A program made the translations under genes and the position numbers. Positions 1 through 12,668 of a DNA stretch of 64,000 nt are shown in pieces (positions within the stretch are counted from its first letter, which is position 1; each line of letters opens with the position of its first letter). Where the stretch lies: assembly GCA_021234155.1 (NCBI GenBank), contig JAJEKV010000002.1, forward strand, positions 9,983,031-10,047,030, written 5' to 3'. Source of the DNA: Isoetes taiwanensis (lineage: Eukaryota; Streptophyta; Lycopodiopsida; Isoetales; Isoetaceae). The notes beneath the pieces were generated by a model, which made no database searches, was not told the DNA's origin, and saw only the letters and a list, made by a program, of their open reading frames with translations.

Positions 1-3000
1 TCGGTATACTTCGTTCCAGTTACGTATTGCTATTCCTTGGGCCTTGTATCCACGGATCCAGCGGCCTCACCTAGAGTCTTTTAGCTATTACGTGGTCTCA
101 TCAAAGGTGTATTACATGTACTTGTGTCGCTGCGATTTTCAGCGTATCCAGTTCCATGGTAGCGGCCGATCGCGAGTTCAGGTGTCTGGCGGCTCTCTCA
201 GCTTCCTGCACCTTGGCTTTCGTGCTCATCGATCAAATCAACTCATTGCAATAGGGTAGCGGTCGGGGAAAAACACACATATACGCGAAGCGGCTGTTAG
301 CAACTTTCTAGCGTGCTTGGCGCCATTAGGAAGTAAACTACGATGCGATGCTGCCTCGAACTCAAGGTACGCCAATGCGCGATCAAGATAAACTTCATTT
401 CAAGCTCCTTTAAGTCCTTGATGTGATTAGAATTTCAGAAATAGTGTTTGGGGCTAAAGAAGCGGCCGTCATTTGTACCCTTAGCAGCTTTTTTCATAAA
501 TGATTGCATGTCCTTAATTCAAACTAAAGAACAGCAGATCTTTTTTACATGCAGTCCTAAAACTCATAGCCTTGGAGAAACTTAATTTCTGAGGGGGTCC
601 GTCGGGGAGAGGATGAGGGGCATCTGAGACATGGCGGCCTCAGATCAGCGAAGCTGGCCAGGAGGGATGCTAGTTCTAAGCGGCACCTTGAAAGAAGAAG
701 ACAAACACCGGTGACTCACGAGGTTTATCTTTTGTGGAATATGGCTGATCCATCCTTTCTTCTTGCGGCATTCTGCAGCGGACTCACTAGTGATCAATTT
801 CAGTTCTTAAGTCATCCGAGGGGCCCCGGAGGCAGAGCCCCTGTGACACACGGCCGATTCTTGGTGGTATGTGAGAGTCTCAACGACCTGGGAAGGAGAA
901 AGATCACATTTCTCCACCAAAGAGGCGAAAGAGCTCAGGAGACAAGTACAAGAAAATGCGATGTTGTGCTCGGAGTCTGTGCTTGATTGAAGCATTTAAC
1001 CAGGGGTACCAAATTTGTATCTGCGTCTGAACCATCTGCGTGAACTATATGGGTTTTATTGGTTTGATGCATTATCGTATACTTACCAAAATAAGGAATT
1101 TGGTTTTGAAAATTAGATGCGGATATGACAAGCATTGTGGGAGGCCCGGTTTGATCTTAGTATCATATGACTAGAAGACTCTACGGGCTTCGGAGGATTC
1201 ATTTTTTAAAATTGTTAGCAATATATACATCCCAAAATATCTCAAAAGCAACTATGTACAAATTTTCATTGGAACCTCCTTGTCCCAGTGAGGCACGTGA
1301 TGCGTATCACTTAGAACAATAAGAAACTATGTAACACCTCTAAAAATGTATGTACTTGAGGGCGTGGAAGGATTATACGAGGCAGCACTCAAATTCATAC
1401 CCTCACACCTTCACCTCAATCTAGTTTTACTTTTTAAGCGAGAAAGGGAAACTAAAACTTGTATGAGTTGTTGCTTTGGTGACATGGAATTAGAACTGCT
1501 AGGAATATCTTGGCTTTGATATTTTATGTTTCAAGTTTGAAGTTTGTGCCGTATTGTGCATATAGTTTAAACATGTTTGTCTTCACTAGATGCATTATGT
1601 TACCACCAAACTCCACGTTGGTTAAATCATAAATAATATTTGTTAACAAGGATATAGTAGTAATAATACAAATAGATTTGGGAGCGATATATATATAAGG
1701 AAAAGGACTACTTCATAATGCATTTTTGGCATGTAAATGTATGATATGGGTTTGCATTTCCTTACCATTGACTAGTCGTATTACAAAGAGGGGTTTTTGA
1801 TATAAATGTGTAGGTATACAATAGGTTTTTGGGTTACATGAGTACTTGAGATGGCATATCCACCTATAGTATAGGTGAGAACCCAGGGCATTTAACACTA
1901 CATATAGAATTTGCGGAAGAGTAAAGTTCTATCACACCAAAATTATGATTTCAAATTATTCTCACTCTTCGCGAAGCGAGGCCCGAGGCAGAAAAAAAGA
2001 GTAGAAGCGCCTTTAAATTAGCCGAGAACCTTGGGTGGAAAGATGGAAGAGGATGAAGGGTAGGAACCTAACATCCGAGGGAGCTTGGAATGGAGATTTC
2101 GAGTCGAGGAAAAAGCTGTTCCAATACGGGGGAACTCCACTTCTCTTTATTCACGAAGACTCTACAACACTCTGCTGATGGGAATGAGATTTGTAAGTTC
2201 CTCTGAGAAAAAAAGTCGCCAAAGACCAAAGATGGAAAGATGACACCACCACCCCGGGAGAATCGAGGATAGCGAAGAGGAGAGGCAGTATGGTGAGTCC
2301 CAATAATGAATCAGAGATAGTCGGATGAGGATTTCTGAGAGAGGAGCCACGAAATGGAAGTGGCTCGGTATTATCCGTTAAGAATATCACACAAAAACAC
2401 TCTTGGACATTAAAAGAGGTTTACTTGCCGGAGGATCTTGAGTCTTGTTCAGCCCACCGATTTAATCCGGCACATCTTTGGAGATTATGAACGATGGTGC
2501 GACATCTGATGCGGATCAATGCACTAGCGGATGTCATACCTTTTAGCGGTCGGCCGTTAGGTTGTTTAATTTGGAAGTAGAACTGAAGGAAAAGGCGTCC
2601 GGTTACGGGTAGTGGGCGGTCGGCGACCGGTGAGGCGGCGCCAAGTAATGCGAGGCGAGGAGAAGGAGGTCTTATGAAAGGATCAGGATAGATATACTGG
2701 CGAGTCGCGAGTTCTTTCGGCGAGCGCCGGCCGGTAGCGGCGTATGCTGCCCGAACACAATAGCGGCCCGAGTGCGGCTAAAGTAGGTAAATAACTGGAT
2801 CTTTTCAAATTTCTGGGCTTCGGTCGAGAAAATACCATCTTTAACATTTCAGTTATCCTTTGGGGTTTTCTCATTTCATGAGTCAGCAATTCTGAGAAAA
2901 AATCAAAGGATCTGAGAGCTTTTATAGGCACTGGCGAATTAATAAAGTAAAAGAACAGACATTGAGGACTTTCTCATTTCCTTGAGTCGAGAAACCGAGG

Positions 3001-6000
3001 AGCTACTATTCTTGTTTTATTTGGTGTTTGTAGAATACTATCATGCTCGACATTGGTACATTGGTGAATCACGACCCTTATCGACAGTCATACTACGCTG
3101 AAACAGCGGTGGAAACTTATTGGGTTGTCCTTGGCGTCCTAAAAGCTCGGAGACTCCCTCGGATAAGTGGAAGACCTTTGAGAAACTATCTTGAGATATG
3201 TTATGGCGGAGGGCGGAAGATGATGAGGGGAGAGGATGAAGAGGAGGAAAAGAAGAAGAACACGAGGAAAGGCGGTCTCTCTCGGACCAATATATGACCT
3301 CATTCTTAGCATGGCTGATGCAGGAGAAATGGGCGAAGATATGGACTCAATGGACAAGAGGCAAGAGCTGAAGAGGCGGCAATGGAGAATTCCATCGGTA
3401 GGACCCAGAGTTGTTTGACGGTTCATGAAGAGGATCTGGGGCCTCACGGACAAAGCGGCAACACCGCAGGCGAGAATCTTGGATGGAACAATCTGCTAAG
3501 AGAAGACTGAGTTCTAAAATGCGGGGCATAAAGGATTATACCACAGTCGCGGCGGCATCTCGTTAGAAAGAAGGCATCACGGAGTTACGCGTTGCATCTA
3601 TGGAATACCATGACTTTGATATTACAAAGGCTGCGCAGTGGGGAAGACATGAAGAGGGGTGAGCTGGTCTATGTCAACCCCTACATCAACACCAAGCTGA
3701 GCGTAGCGTCAAAACCCTTCCTTTCCCAGGCGTGCTATGTGATTAGAAGGCGAAGCTTGGATTAGGGGTGTGGCGGGTCCCATTTAAGGCGACTGATGGC
3801 TCCCCATTTACGGTAACTTTGGGACCTGAGGGATTTGGTAGTGCAGGCCTTTTGGACGTGGCACTATTGTCATCAATATGATCGAAGACCCACCCTTTTG
3901 TAATAGTGACATAGAAGCGGTGGTACAAGGCGATGCGGACATGGCAGAGCGGATACTTCGGTTTCCTTCTTTGTCTCCCAATGGGCGGTGATATTAACTT
4001 CATACCAACAAGATCATGTACTCCATATCACGAACTTGATCATGAGTGTAATTTAGCCTGCAGAAGGCTTTCAAACTTTGCCAACTTATAGTTTTTGGTT
4101 TTTGATTTCAAGATCGGTGTAGACACGGATAGAAGTGGTGGTCTAGCGAGGCATCATTATCTCAGCAGGTTCATGATCTCTCAAGAAGCGGATGGAACCT
4201 GGAAGGGCGGGGTTATGGAGGATGTTCCATCGATGGACAAGGTCGAAAAGCAAAGATGGTCGCGGCGGGTCCTATACATAGAATTCCTATCAGGCCAAGA
4301 GTTATCAAGTGCTTCATAACCCGACGCGGGTGGGAAGATCCGTTAATATCACGAGTGGTACATAGATAGCTGTTCTCTCGAGGGGCTATCTTTGTTTTGG
4401 AATGAAACCCTATATCCGTCAGTTGGAAATAAGGACATGGTTGAAACATTGGTCGCCGGATGCGCTTCTTGAGCATTTCAAGGGAGGAAGACAAATGGAA
4501 GCGGTGATAAAAGAGCGGCGAAGCGGGGCGGGGAGACCAGCGGCGTGAAGCGTGAATGTCGAAAGAGTTTAGACAAGGATCTTTGAACACATTCTTGAAA
4601 TCTGAAATTGAGTGAGTTTACTTTGCTCTATCGGTGTTTCTCGACTTCATGGTCGAAAGCTTCGTTCCTTTCCAATACCTTTTTCTTTTCATTCTCATTT
4701 CGGCGAGTCCGAGCTTCGTTTCCTTTACGACGGATGTCATCATTTGAGAGTTCCATGTCAGCGACTCCGGATCGTGTCATTGGATCTGCGGTTCGCGTGA
4801 GGAGGAGAATGCACTCCTCAAAGACAATCCCGAGCCAAGACCTTTGCTCCACGGCCGAGAAAGGACCCGAAAAGATAATGATCCGCATTTTGGATCCGGT
4901 GAGCAGGAAATATAATTGAGCCAAACTCCAGCAGGATCAATTTGGTCCTTAAGCTGTAATATTTTGACATCAAGCAGGTGTGCATTGCGGTATACCGCGA
5001 TAAAGAGCGTCCACAGAGATTAACACCTCGCGGATCAGGCAGGCGGGCATAAAATGTAGTGTATGTCAGGGCCTAGAGCTAAGAAAATTGTTGAATGAAT
5101 TGCACGGAGCGGGGATTGAAGTGGGCATATGGTCTTGTATGGCAAAGAAAAATATTGTCGATGTTCTTGGTGTTCTCGGCATTTGAGTTTTGAAGTTCAA
5201 AATTACGTTTGGGGAAGCGAAAAGAATTGAGCATGTGTGTGGACCTGCGATCCGGCCATCACAAAGGGAAGCCTATATAATGGTGAGGCGGGCCGGTTAT
5301 GAGCAATTCGAGGACTATAGCAGAAGCCTAACCACTGATCATAGGCATTTCAGCCTACAAGAATTGCTATCGCAGCAAAAATACAATCATTGCTAACCAT
5401 ATCGATATTATTTAAGTGGTTGTATATGTGTGTGATTTTAAATGTATACCGACTCCTTTGAGTAGAAAGGCATACTATCTGATGATAGAGACCATTTGTA
5501 TGTTTGGTGTGTATTTGGATGCGGCCATAATCTATTATGATAATGCTTCTAGATTTGCATTTCACAGGCAGCACTTTCATTTCCTTGAGTGAAAACCTTG
5601 GTGCTACTCACACCTTGCCTTAGGCCTTTCTCTTCATTGAGTAGAAAAGATATACCCGTCATTAGATCTCTGCAGTTGTATGGAATAGATATTTCTCCAT
5701 TGTAATTTGAATTTCAACTTATTCTTTTTCTTACGTTTGACTAATGTACCCAATGGTATTAATCATACTCTCCTTGCTCGGGTGGTTGAGCCGCAGTCAG
5801 GCACGGCAGATCCCTTTCGGGCATCACGGGCAAGCTCGGTGGCACAGTCCGCTCAAGAAGCGGAAGAAATCTGGATGCAGCACGAGATCCGTCGCGCTAC
5901 ACTCTTACCGGCCTTTGGGATAAGGTTGCTTTCCTTGAATTGAGAGGATTTATAGCTACACCACGAGGATAAGAAACGAGCGAAGAACAAAGAAAGTCAG

Positions 6001-6950
6001 AGAAGCTCAAAAAGCATCTTCTACGAAGCATTTACATAACATCCACGGAGGTTGGGGAAGAGCATATTAGATGGAAGAGGCTGCGGGAGAAGTGGGCTGA
6101 TGAGGAGTGGAGCCGAAATACAGAGTAGCTCGAGAGAGCACCTACGTGAGGCATTCCACACTGCCCGAGGTTGCCCCAAGGCTTCAGGTCGGCGTGAAGA
6201 AGTGCGCCAAGTTAATCCCTAAGATTGGACCACCTACCACGATGATGTAGCGTAGTGGCCAATGAGGGCCGCCATAGTCTCTGCGTCCAGATGTAAAATA
6301 CATTGTACCTATTCAATTTGTGTAAAAATTCTCTTTCAACTAGATCTTTGGTTTCAATCTTTGTAATTTCCTTTGTTTTGAAGTTGCATTGTTCTTGTTC
6401 TCGACTAAACAACGAGAAAAGCGGGTAAAGCTTGAATCTGAGAGTTTTAGACAAAAATTGAATTAAGGATAGTTTTGGTCGGGGGTGCTCCTTTTTATGT
6501 AAATTAACGGGGTTAGAAAAAATGGGAATGGAATGAGTCCACTTTAATTAAATACGACTTACTTGGATCCTTAAGGATATGGTTGACTCACTTGGAGTGC
6601 GGTTGGTGAAGTAGTCACTTGGTCATTGTGTCCCTTTTGGGAAAGCTTCATTAAAACCTCTTCTTCAGCAGGTCTCTTTTTTATAATGCCCTTTCCTAAT
6701 GCCTCCCTTTTTTTGAAAGGCTAGCTGGAGTCTTGGGAGGCAGTCACCGGGACCTTGCCATTATTGATCTTCTAGCATGTCATCAGTTGGAGTGCCCTTG
6801 TTGGTGGATACGTGGAAAATAATCTCCCACTTTGTGCCTCGGTTCATCCATTAACTCAAGCGGTCTTTGGAGTTCGCGAATCTTAGGTTGCGGCATGAGT
6901 GATGCGATTACACGGCGGTTAGCGTCTTAGCCCGATCTCTTTCAAACAAA
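1..6950. other. No recognisable gene; unassigned repeat-like DNA
   Basis: I see no open reading frame longer than about 125 codons here, and none of the short ones carries a motif I recognise. The stretch is rich in CG-containing triplets, especially GCGG and GAAGCGG, unlike the AT-rich sequence at 7.8-11 kb. It resembles the internal parts of the ruined Ty3/gypsy element further right in texture, so decayed transposable elements are the likeliest content, but I found no terminal repeats or pol motifs that would prove this. Confidence 0.4.
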
Positions 6951-6959
6951 ATTCTTGTT

Positions 6960-7786
6960 GTCTCGATGGGATAGACTTATTTGGCAAAAGGTTCTTTGGT
7001 ACTCTACTGCCATTGCTTGTTCGGAGAGCTGCTCGAAGGGTGCATGTGGGTTTCCCACGAGTGTTCCTTGAGCATGACTGTGATTTCTATGTATAGAGGT
7101 TGCTTGTCAATGGTGATATCACTCAGCCATCCACTAAGTGGTCCCTTGACTCTCACCTCCTAGTTGGAGGCGTGTATGTGGACTTGGGCTTGGGATAAAC
7201 TACTCCCATCCTAAGGTGGTACGTGCTTTGGTGGCGGTCTTCCACGGATGCCCTGGGTGAATGTGCTTGTCCTGATTTGATCCTCGAGTGTGACACTGCA
7301 CTTGCTTGTGCAACAAAGGGATGGAGACTATTGAGCATTGTTTCTTCTTATGTGATCATCTCCGACTGTTTGGTCTTGGGCTGCTTTCTCTCTTTTCATG
7401 TGACATTGTCGTCGGCAAGTCGCCGACTATTTATCCGGATACTTGGAATAAGGTCGCGAGGAGTCAAGCATTTCATTTGGCATCATGATGGTTGTTGTGG
7501 TCCATGCGGAGGCCTTGAAGATTGTGTATCTTTGAGGGGTTTGGATATTCCTCTGCGGTAGTCCTCGGGACGCCTGAGCTAGAATGGCTAAGGCCTGCGG
7601 TGTTCTTCGCTTGCTCCTGCTAAGCGACAGTTGATATTTGAGTCATATTTGAGTGTGTTGTCTTATGCATAGGCTGATGGTTCTATTCAGTGGATCATGA
7701 TTATCCTCTGAAATTTTATTCCCGCCTCTGCATTTGTATCTGACTTTTGGCTTGGTGTTTCAATAAAGTTTGACGTTCTTCAAAAA
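6960..7786 (+). mobile_element. L1-like LINE, 3' fragment with zinc-finger C-terminus and poly(A) signal
   Basis: Pieces of the C-terminal region of a plant L1-type reverse transcriptase can be read across several frames. At about 7170-7250 there is WRRVWTWAWDKLLPS followed by a FWWR-like stretch, as in the segment just upstream of the zinc finger in L1 proteins. At 7294-7365 CLCNKGMETIEHCFFLCD matches the Cys/His pattern of the zf-RVT domain. The 3' untranslated part holds AATAAA at 7762-7767 and ends in a short A-run near 7786, typical of plant LINE tails. The reverse transcriptase core is absent, so this is a 5'-truncated copy. Several frameshifts separate the readable pieces. The family is inferred from these motifs; the 5' limit is uncertain. 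Confidence 0.7.
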
Positions 7787-7789
7787 TAT

Positions 7790-10048
7790 TTTAGCTACAT
7801 CTACATTTTTTTCCACAGGGTCATTATTGAACAAATGGCAAATAGAGCTTGAATGTGTTATCGAGTACAACTAAAACTACAAATATTAAACAAAAAATGC
7901 AAGTTGTGCTGTTGAAAAGGTGTCAAGCTTCTAAGACATTTTAAGTAAGAAGCATTGTTAATATCTAGCGCATAGTCCTTTCCACATAGTATGGACTATG
8001 ATCGATCCTATTCCACAATAGCCTAAACATTTTGCATGCACAAAAGCTTTATTTGATTAAGCTATATTCTAGATGCAGCAGATCCATTCAAGTTTTTGCA
8101 TCTTCATTGAGGTTTTTGCACCTTCATTGTTTGGTGTAGTAATAATCATTGTTTGGTGTTTGCAGTAATGATAATGATTATCTAAATGTGAGGGAGCAAT
8201 ATAAAACTAACTTTCAGTTATTTAGTATTTGACAACAAATATGTCTAATTATTTGAGCCATGATTTTGCTAATAATACAAAATTGCTTTAAACTTTTCAC
8301 CTTCTCAAATTGCTTTAAGTCCTTTATCTTATCAGCAAATAGTGGTGGATAAATTAAAGTAGAGAATTTGCAAATGAATAACTTGAGAAATGGGTTTGAA
8401 CCCTGACTAACTAAATCCATACTCAATCTCCAATCCATTTATTGTAGTACACCAGCAGTGTCTAAAGTTCACGACATATACAAAATTGGTCTGCTCAAAA
8501 ATAATTGTGCCATCTATTGTAGCCTATTTCCCTATCAGCTAGCATTTTAGTCTGGAAAGGTTGTGACAAAGTAGCATTGAACTATCAACATGGATTTGCA
8601 CATGCAATTTGTTATTTCATCTGTGAAAAACATCTGTAGCATGCAACTTATCATCTGCAACATATCTACAACTTATTATCTTTAATATGTAAGTTATTAG
8701 CTGCTTACTTATCCAATAAAGGTAAAATATCTTGCCTGATCTGTTATTCGTCTTGCCACTTCATCAAAAGAATAAAAAATGATCCCTTGCTTGCCCAAAC
8801 TAGTTGACATGTACCAAAAGTTCATCTTTTATTCGTCTTACTACCTCATAAAAAAGGGCGAAAACCGTCCTTTGCTTTCTCATCCCAACTCAAGATTTCA
8901 GACAGAAATCTAGATGTAAGCTGAAAATAAGGTTGATAGTAGAACATAAGGTTGAATAGAGAGCTTCCACGAACTTGAAAAAAAAGGGAGAAGTAAGTAG
9001 AAAGCTTGCATACAAACTCTAAACGATGGCAAAGGTCTCTTTGTCTTTACTCCATCACCAGAATGACTCCAAATCAAAGGGGTTTTTATCATAAGCTTCA
9101 ATAACCAGCAAGTGCATCCTGGAACTACTTATTTTGGTTCAAAAAATAAGAAGAAATAGTTACTCATTGCACACCTTCCTTGTGTAGCTTGACACTATAA
9201 GCGTCGCATGCCAAGGTTAACTTGTAGCTGAAACCACCATAAGCTAGTGAAATGTTAGTGCGAGGTCGAGGAAGAAGAAGCAAAGTGTGAAAAGAATCCG
9301 TCTCCGTCTTTCGAAACATATATTTGGTGATACGTAATACAAAGCAGTTTACTTTCACACAAATGTGGTTCCCCAGTATCCTCGATGCCAGTTTTCTTGA
9401 TGCGTCGGTATTCACATAGAATTGGTTCACCAATATCCTCGATGCCTTAGTTTATAAAAAAAACACGCTAATTTGAAAATACCTGAAATACCTCTATACT
9501 GGAATATAAAGTTTATTCTCTCTCTATTCCAGAACACAAAGTGAATTCCAAAATAAAAAAAGATTTTTATTGTTCAAAAAAAAATATCCCTTTTTGCTCG
9601 CATCTCCAATTCTAGTTTTTGTGCCAGATAAAAATACGTAAAAAAAGCAAATATGATGCGTCGAATTGGGTCAAAGAATGGGGTCGTTGATTTATTTTTC
9701 CATTTTAACTATTCTGGGATAGGAGTGTACTCCATAATACAAAAGGGGTCTCATCACTCATATCCAGGATCCAGCTTTTTGCGAGTATCTCCACATTTCA
9801 AACATGTTTTGAAAAGCAAAGATGGGATCAGGTGGAAAGTAAAGATGCAATAATGACGTTTTCAAATTGAACCTTTAAGGTTGTAGTGTTCACAAGAGTC
9901 TAATGCAACTGGAAATTACAGATTATGTTGTACAATTACAATCATATCAATTTAAATCTACTTGGGTTTGTTCCATAACTTAAGAATTTCTAACTAGAAA
10001 TATTAGTTAACATTTATAATGGTGTGTAATAAAAGCTTTACAAACACC
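7790..10048. other. AT-rich intergenic DNA without recognised genes
   Basis: Strongly AT-rich sequence with only short reading frames and no motif I can name. Small local duplications occur, for example two copies of a 20-base stretch at about 8088-8130. Nothing here supports a gene. Confidence 0.5.
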
Positions 10049-10119
10049 ATTGTAATGAGAATGAGAATGAGAATGATTTTTTATCGTCCACTGAGGCCAA
10101 TCGGCCTATTGTAATGAGA
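10049..10119 (-). mobile_element. 47-bp LINE 3'-end insertion with 12-bp target site duplication
   Basis: The 12-mer ATTGTAATGAGA occurs at 10049-10060 and again at 10108-10119. Between the copies lie 47 bases (10061-10107) that, read on the minus strand, match the last bases of the LINE family at 48.73-48.78 kb and 54.78-54.84 kb: a GGCC..TTGG..CTC core, then GGACGATAAAA, then a short CATTCT-type repeat tail. This is the pattern of an extremely 5'-truncated LINE insertion. The insertion has no coding capacity. Confidence 0.75.
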
Positions 10120-10727
10120 AAATGCAAATTTATTTTCACTACAAAAATGCTGCTTTTAATGCATATAGTGCACATGTACAGAAAAGTCCAGTTTTAAGAT
10201 GGTAAAAACGGGATCATACCCCCATTCTTTTAATTTCTAGCCTAGTTAGCTAACTAATTAAAAAAAAAGGAGCTCCTTCTCAAATCAATTTTACCTAGGG
10301 TTGCAAATCATCCAAATGGGAGCAAATGAAATACTCTTTAAAGATTCCTTTTTTTAGGTTAAAAAATTGGTTCGAGTGTTTTGGTAATTGCTAATTGTTG
10401 CAATGGAATTAGGAGACAAGTGTTGGTTACCATCTGGCATGGTGAAATTGGTTCGTGCACAACCAACACTCATCTAATTTCTATAGCCGAATCTGGCCCT
10501 GAGGGCCCATCAACACCAGAGTCCCTTTGCCACATGGCATTCTCGGCTGCAGGATTTGTTGTTCCATTATTTTGACTAATCACTTCTACGAGACCTCAAT
10601 TGGGGTGAGATGGCACCACATTTGGCAAAATTTTGATGCATACCATCACTAGGTCTGAAATTCTGAAGTTGGTCATGGAGTTTGTCGTTTAGGGCGACTA
10701 CCTCAAAGCTTTTTTGGCGTTTGCTGC

Positions 10728-10866
10728 TTCAGAAGCCAATAAGTAAGAAATGCAATTGAAAATGGGAATCACTGCACTATTACTGGAAGCCAACAGGTCA
10801 GAAATGCAATTGAACAAGGAAATGCAAATTGCACAAACATGTAAGAAATGCAACTGAAAATAGGAA
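10728..10866. repeat. Imperfect tandem repeat, about 55-bp period
   Basis: The phrase AGAAATGCAA(T/C)TGAA recurs at about 10746, 10799 and 10848, together with GAAGCCAA(T/C)A just upstream of the first two. The third unit is partial. No coding function is apparent. Confidence 0.55.
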
Positions 10867-11091
10867 TGCAGATTCAGATGCACCACAACTGCATCTTAAA
10901 AACTAAAGTTGCCTTGGAGTGCGTTGGCCCGAATACAAGCGACTTCTGATTCTCACCGCATATTTCCAGCCCATTTATCTCAAAAGCTTTTCATTTCTTT
11001 CTTCGATCATTAACCATCGCATCATTACATTAAAGCCTTCCCAGGCGATGAAATGCAATAGGAGCTGGGGAATGAGTGCATATTACACTGT

Positions 11092-12654
11092 TGTGGCGTT
11101 CCGGCCGCGGTATACGGTCCCAAGGCGTACTCTTTGGCCCCGTCGCAGCGTACCGCCACTCGTGGCGGTATGCGCCAGCGAGGATAGCAATTAAGTAGCC
11201 TAGGGGCAACTTGCTAGGAGTGTTCATATATTATTAATGTGCACATGTGCACATTAATGAGAACACACCTTTCCATGTTGGCATATTTGCCACCTAGCCA
11301 TTAAAGGCAAGTGGGGCCTTTCCAATTATCCACATGCCAAGTGGGTATTGGAAACCCTAACCTAAACCCATGTCTCTGGCCCAGAATTGCGAGAAACCCA
11401 CAAACTTTACTTGTTTTTAGATCCTTAGGGTTTTAGAGCTCGGTTTTGGCTTTACTTGAGGCCAAAGCCCAGCCTCCCGAGCTTATTGCCCGGCCAGTGC
11501 GCCCATCAGTTCCCACAATTTGTCCCATTTCAGCCGGATGGTTGAACTGGTCGGGAGGAGCCACTCAAGGATCCGGGTATTTGGTCAATTTAATGGCTTA
11601 AGCAGTCTTCTAGTCATAGAATCGGTAGGTTTAGACTGATAGAAATTGCCATAGTAACTATCTAGATCTTAGAGCACCGGACAACTAAGAACCTAACTCT
11701 ATGATTAGATCTAGTTCTTGAGTTCTTACTGTGATGTATTTGGATGATGTATTTACGGTAGACTCCTTGTGGTGGGAGGGGGGTAGAGGCCCTAAAGCTT
11801 GTAGTTGATGCTCCTAGGTAGCCTCTCTAGCCTGCTGGCAGGTGGGCACGTGTACAAAGGCCACACACAGTTTGTGGGTGAAGGGGCGGCTGGCTAAGAA
11901 GGAGGTTCATGTCGACTCTTGAGCGATCCCCACGGTGTGTAAAACTAGGGATCATTGTGACTAGGTCTAATGGCTTACTGCTTGAGGTCTTGGGTAAGGC
12001 ATGGGCACCGACTGCAGGTGAAGTGGTGTACACTTTCCGGTGGGTTGGTCGGGCTCTGGGCGTGGCCCTCTAGTCACCTTGAGTTAGCATGTAGACTCAC
12101 GGAGGAGTGATCCTACACGCCCCATCCGGGCGGGAGGATGAGGCCCGAGGAATAGCCCCTTGGTATGCATCCCAGAACTCTGATCGAGGTCTCAACACTT
12201 ACACCCCAAGCCTACTGCAAAGTGTGCCTGGGGAAAGGATGGGTAAGGACAACCCAATGCCATGTTCTTATGCTAGCCGTCATGCCATGAATTACATGCA
12301 ATGAACTCTGAGACAGCCGTCAGTCCTCCCCTTGAGTGAGCCTTGGTGGATTCCTATCACTTGATATCGCCCCGATCTTTGTCTATCTTGAGATATGTGG
12401 AGGACCATCGCCCGAGATGGTCACATGATGTTGATGTATTACTTTCACCCGACATGTATGTTCAGCTTGGCTAGGTAGGCCACGGGGAGGCAGGGGTAGA
12501 ATGACACCTTCCTCTTCCCAGCAGGACTGGGTGCAGGTCATTGATATGTGGAGGCACAATATCGACATGGAAGTACAGAATAATGAGAGGGAAGAACTCT
12601 TTGTTTGTATCACGATTGAGTGCAGAGTATCTGAGTAGGAAGGCGATCACCCAG
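11092..12654 (+). repeat. 5' LTR of the Ty3/gypsy element
   Basis: Begins TGTGGCGTTCCGG and matches 22522-23925 over its first 1.37 kb, with blocks of near-identity such as TTGGCATATTTGCC, AACCCTAACCTAAACCC and TTAGCATGTAGA. The stretch 12459-12654 has no visible counterpart in the 3' LTR, but 12451-12620 resembles 34738-34915. I extend the LTR to just before the TGGTATCAG site at 12657. If that site is fortuitous, the LTR ends near 12460 instead. Confidence 0.75.
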
Positions 12655-12656
12655 GT

Positions 12657-12668
12657 GGTATCAGGAAA
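12657..12668 (+). other. Candidate primer binding site (initiator tRNA-Met type)
   Basis: TGGTATCAGGAA resembles the plant LTR-retrotransposon primer binding site TGGTATCAGAGC, complementary to the 3' end of initiator methionine tRNA. It lies downstream of the left LTR, where such a site is expected. It matches nine bases and then diverges, and it sits about 200 bp beyond the last sequence clearly shared by the two LTRs. Confidence 0.45.
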
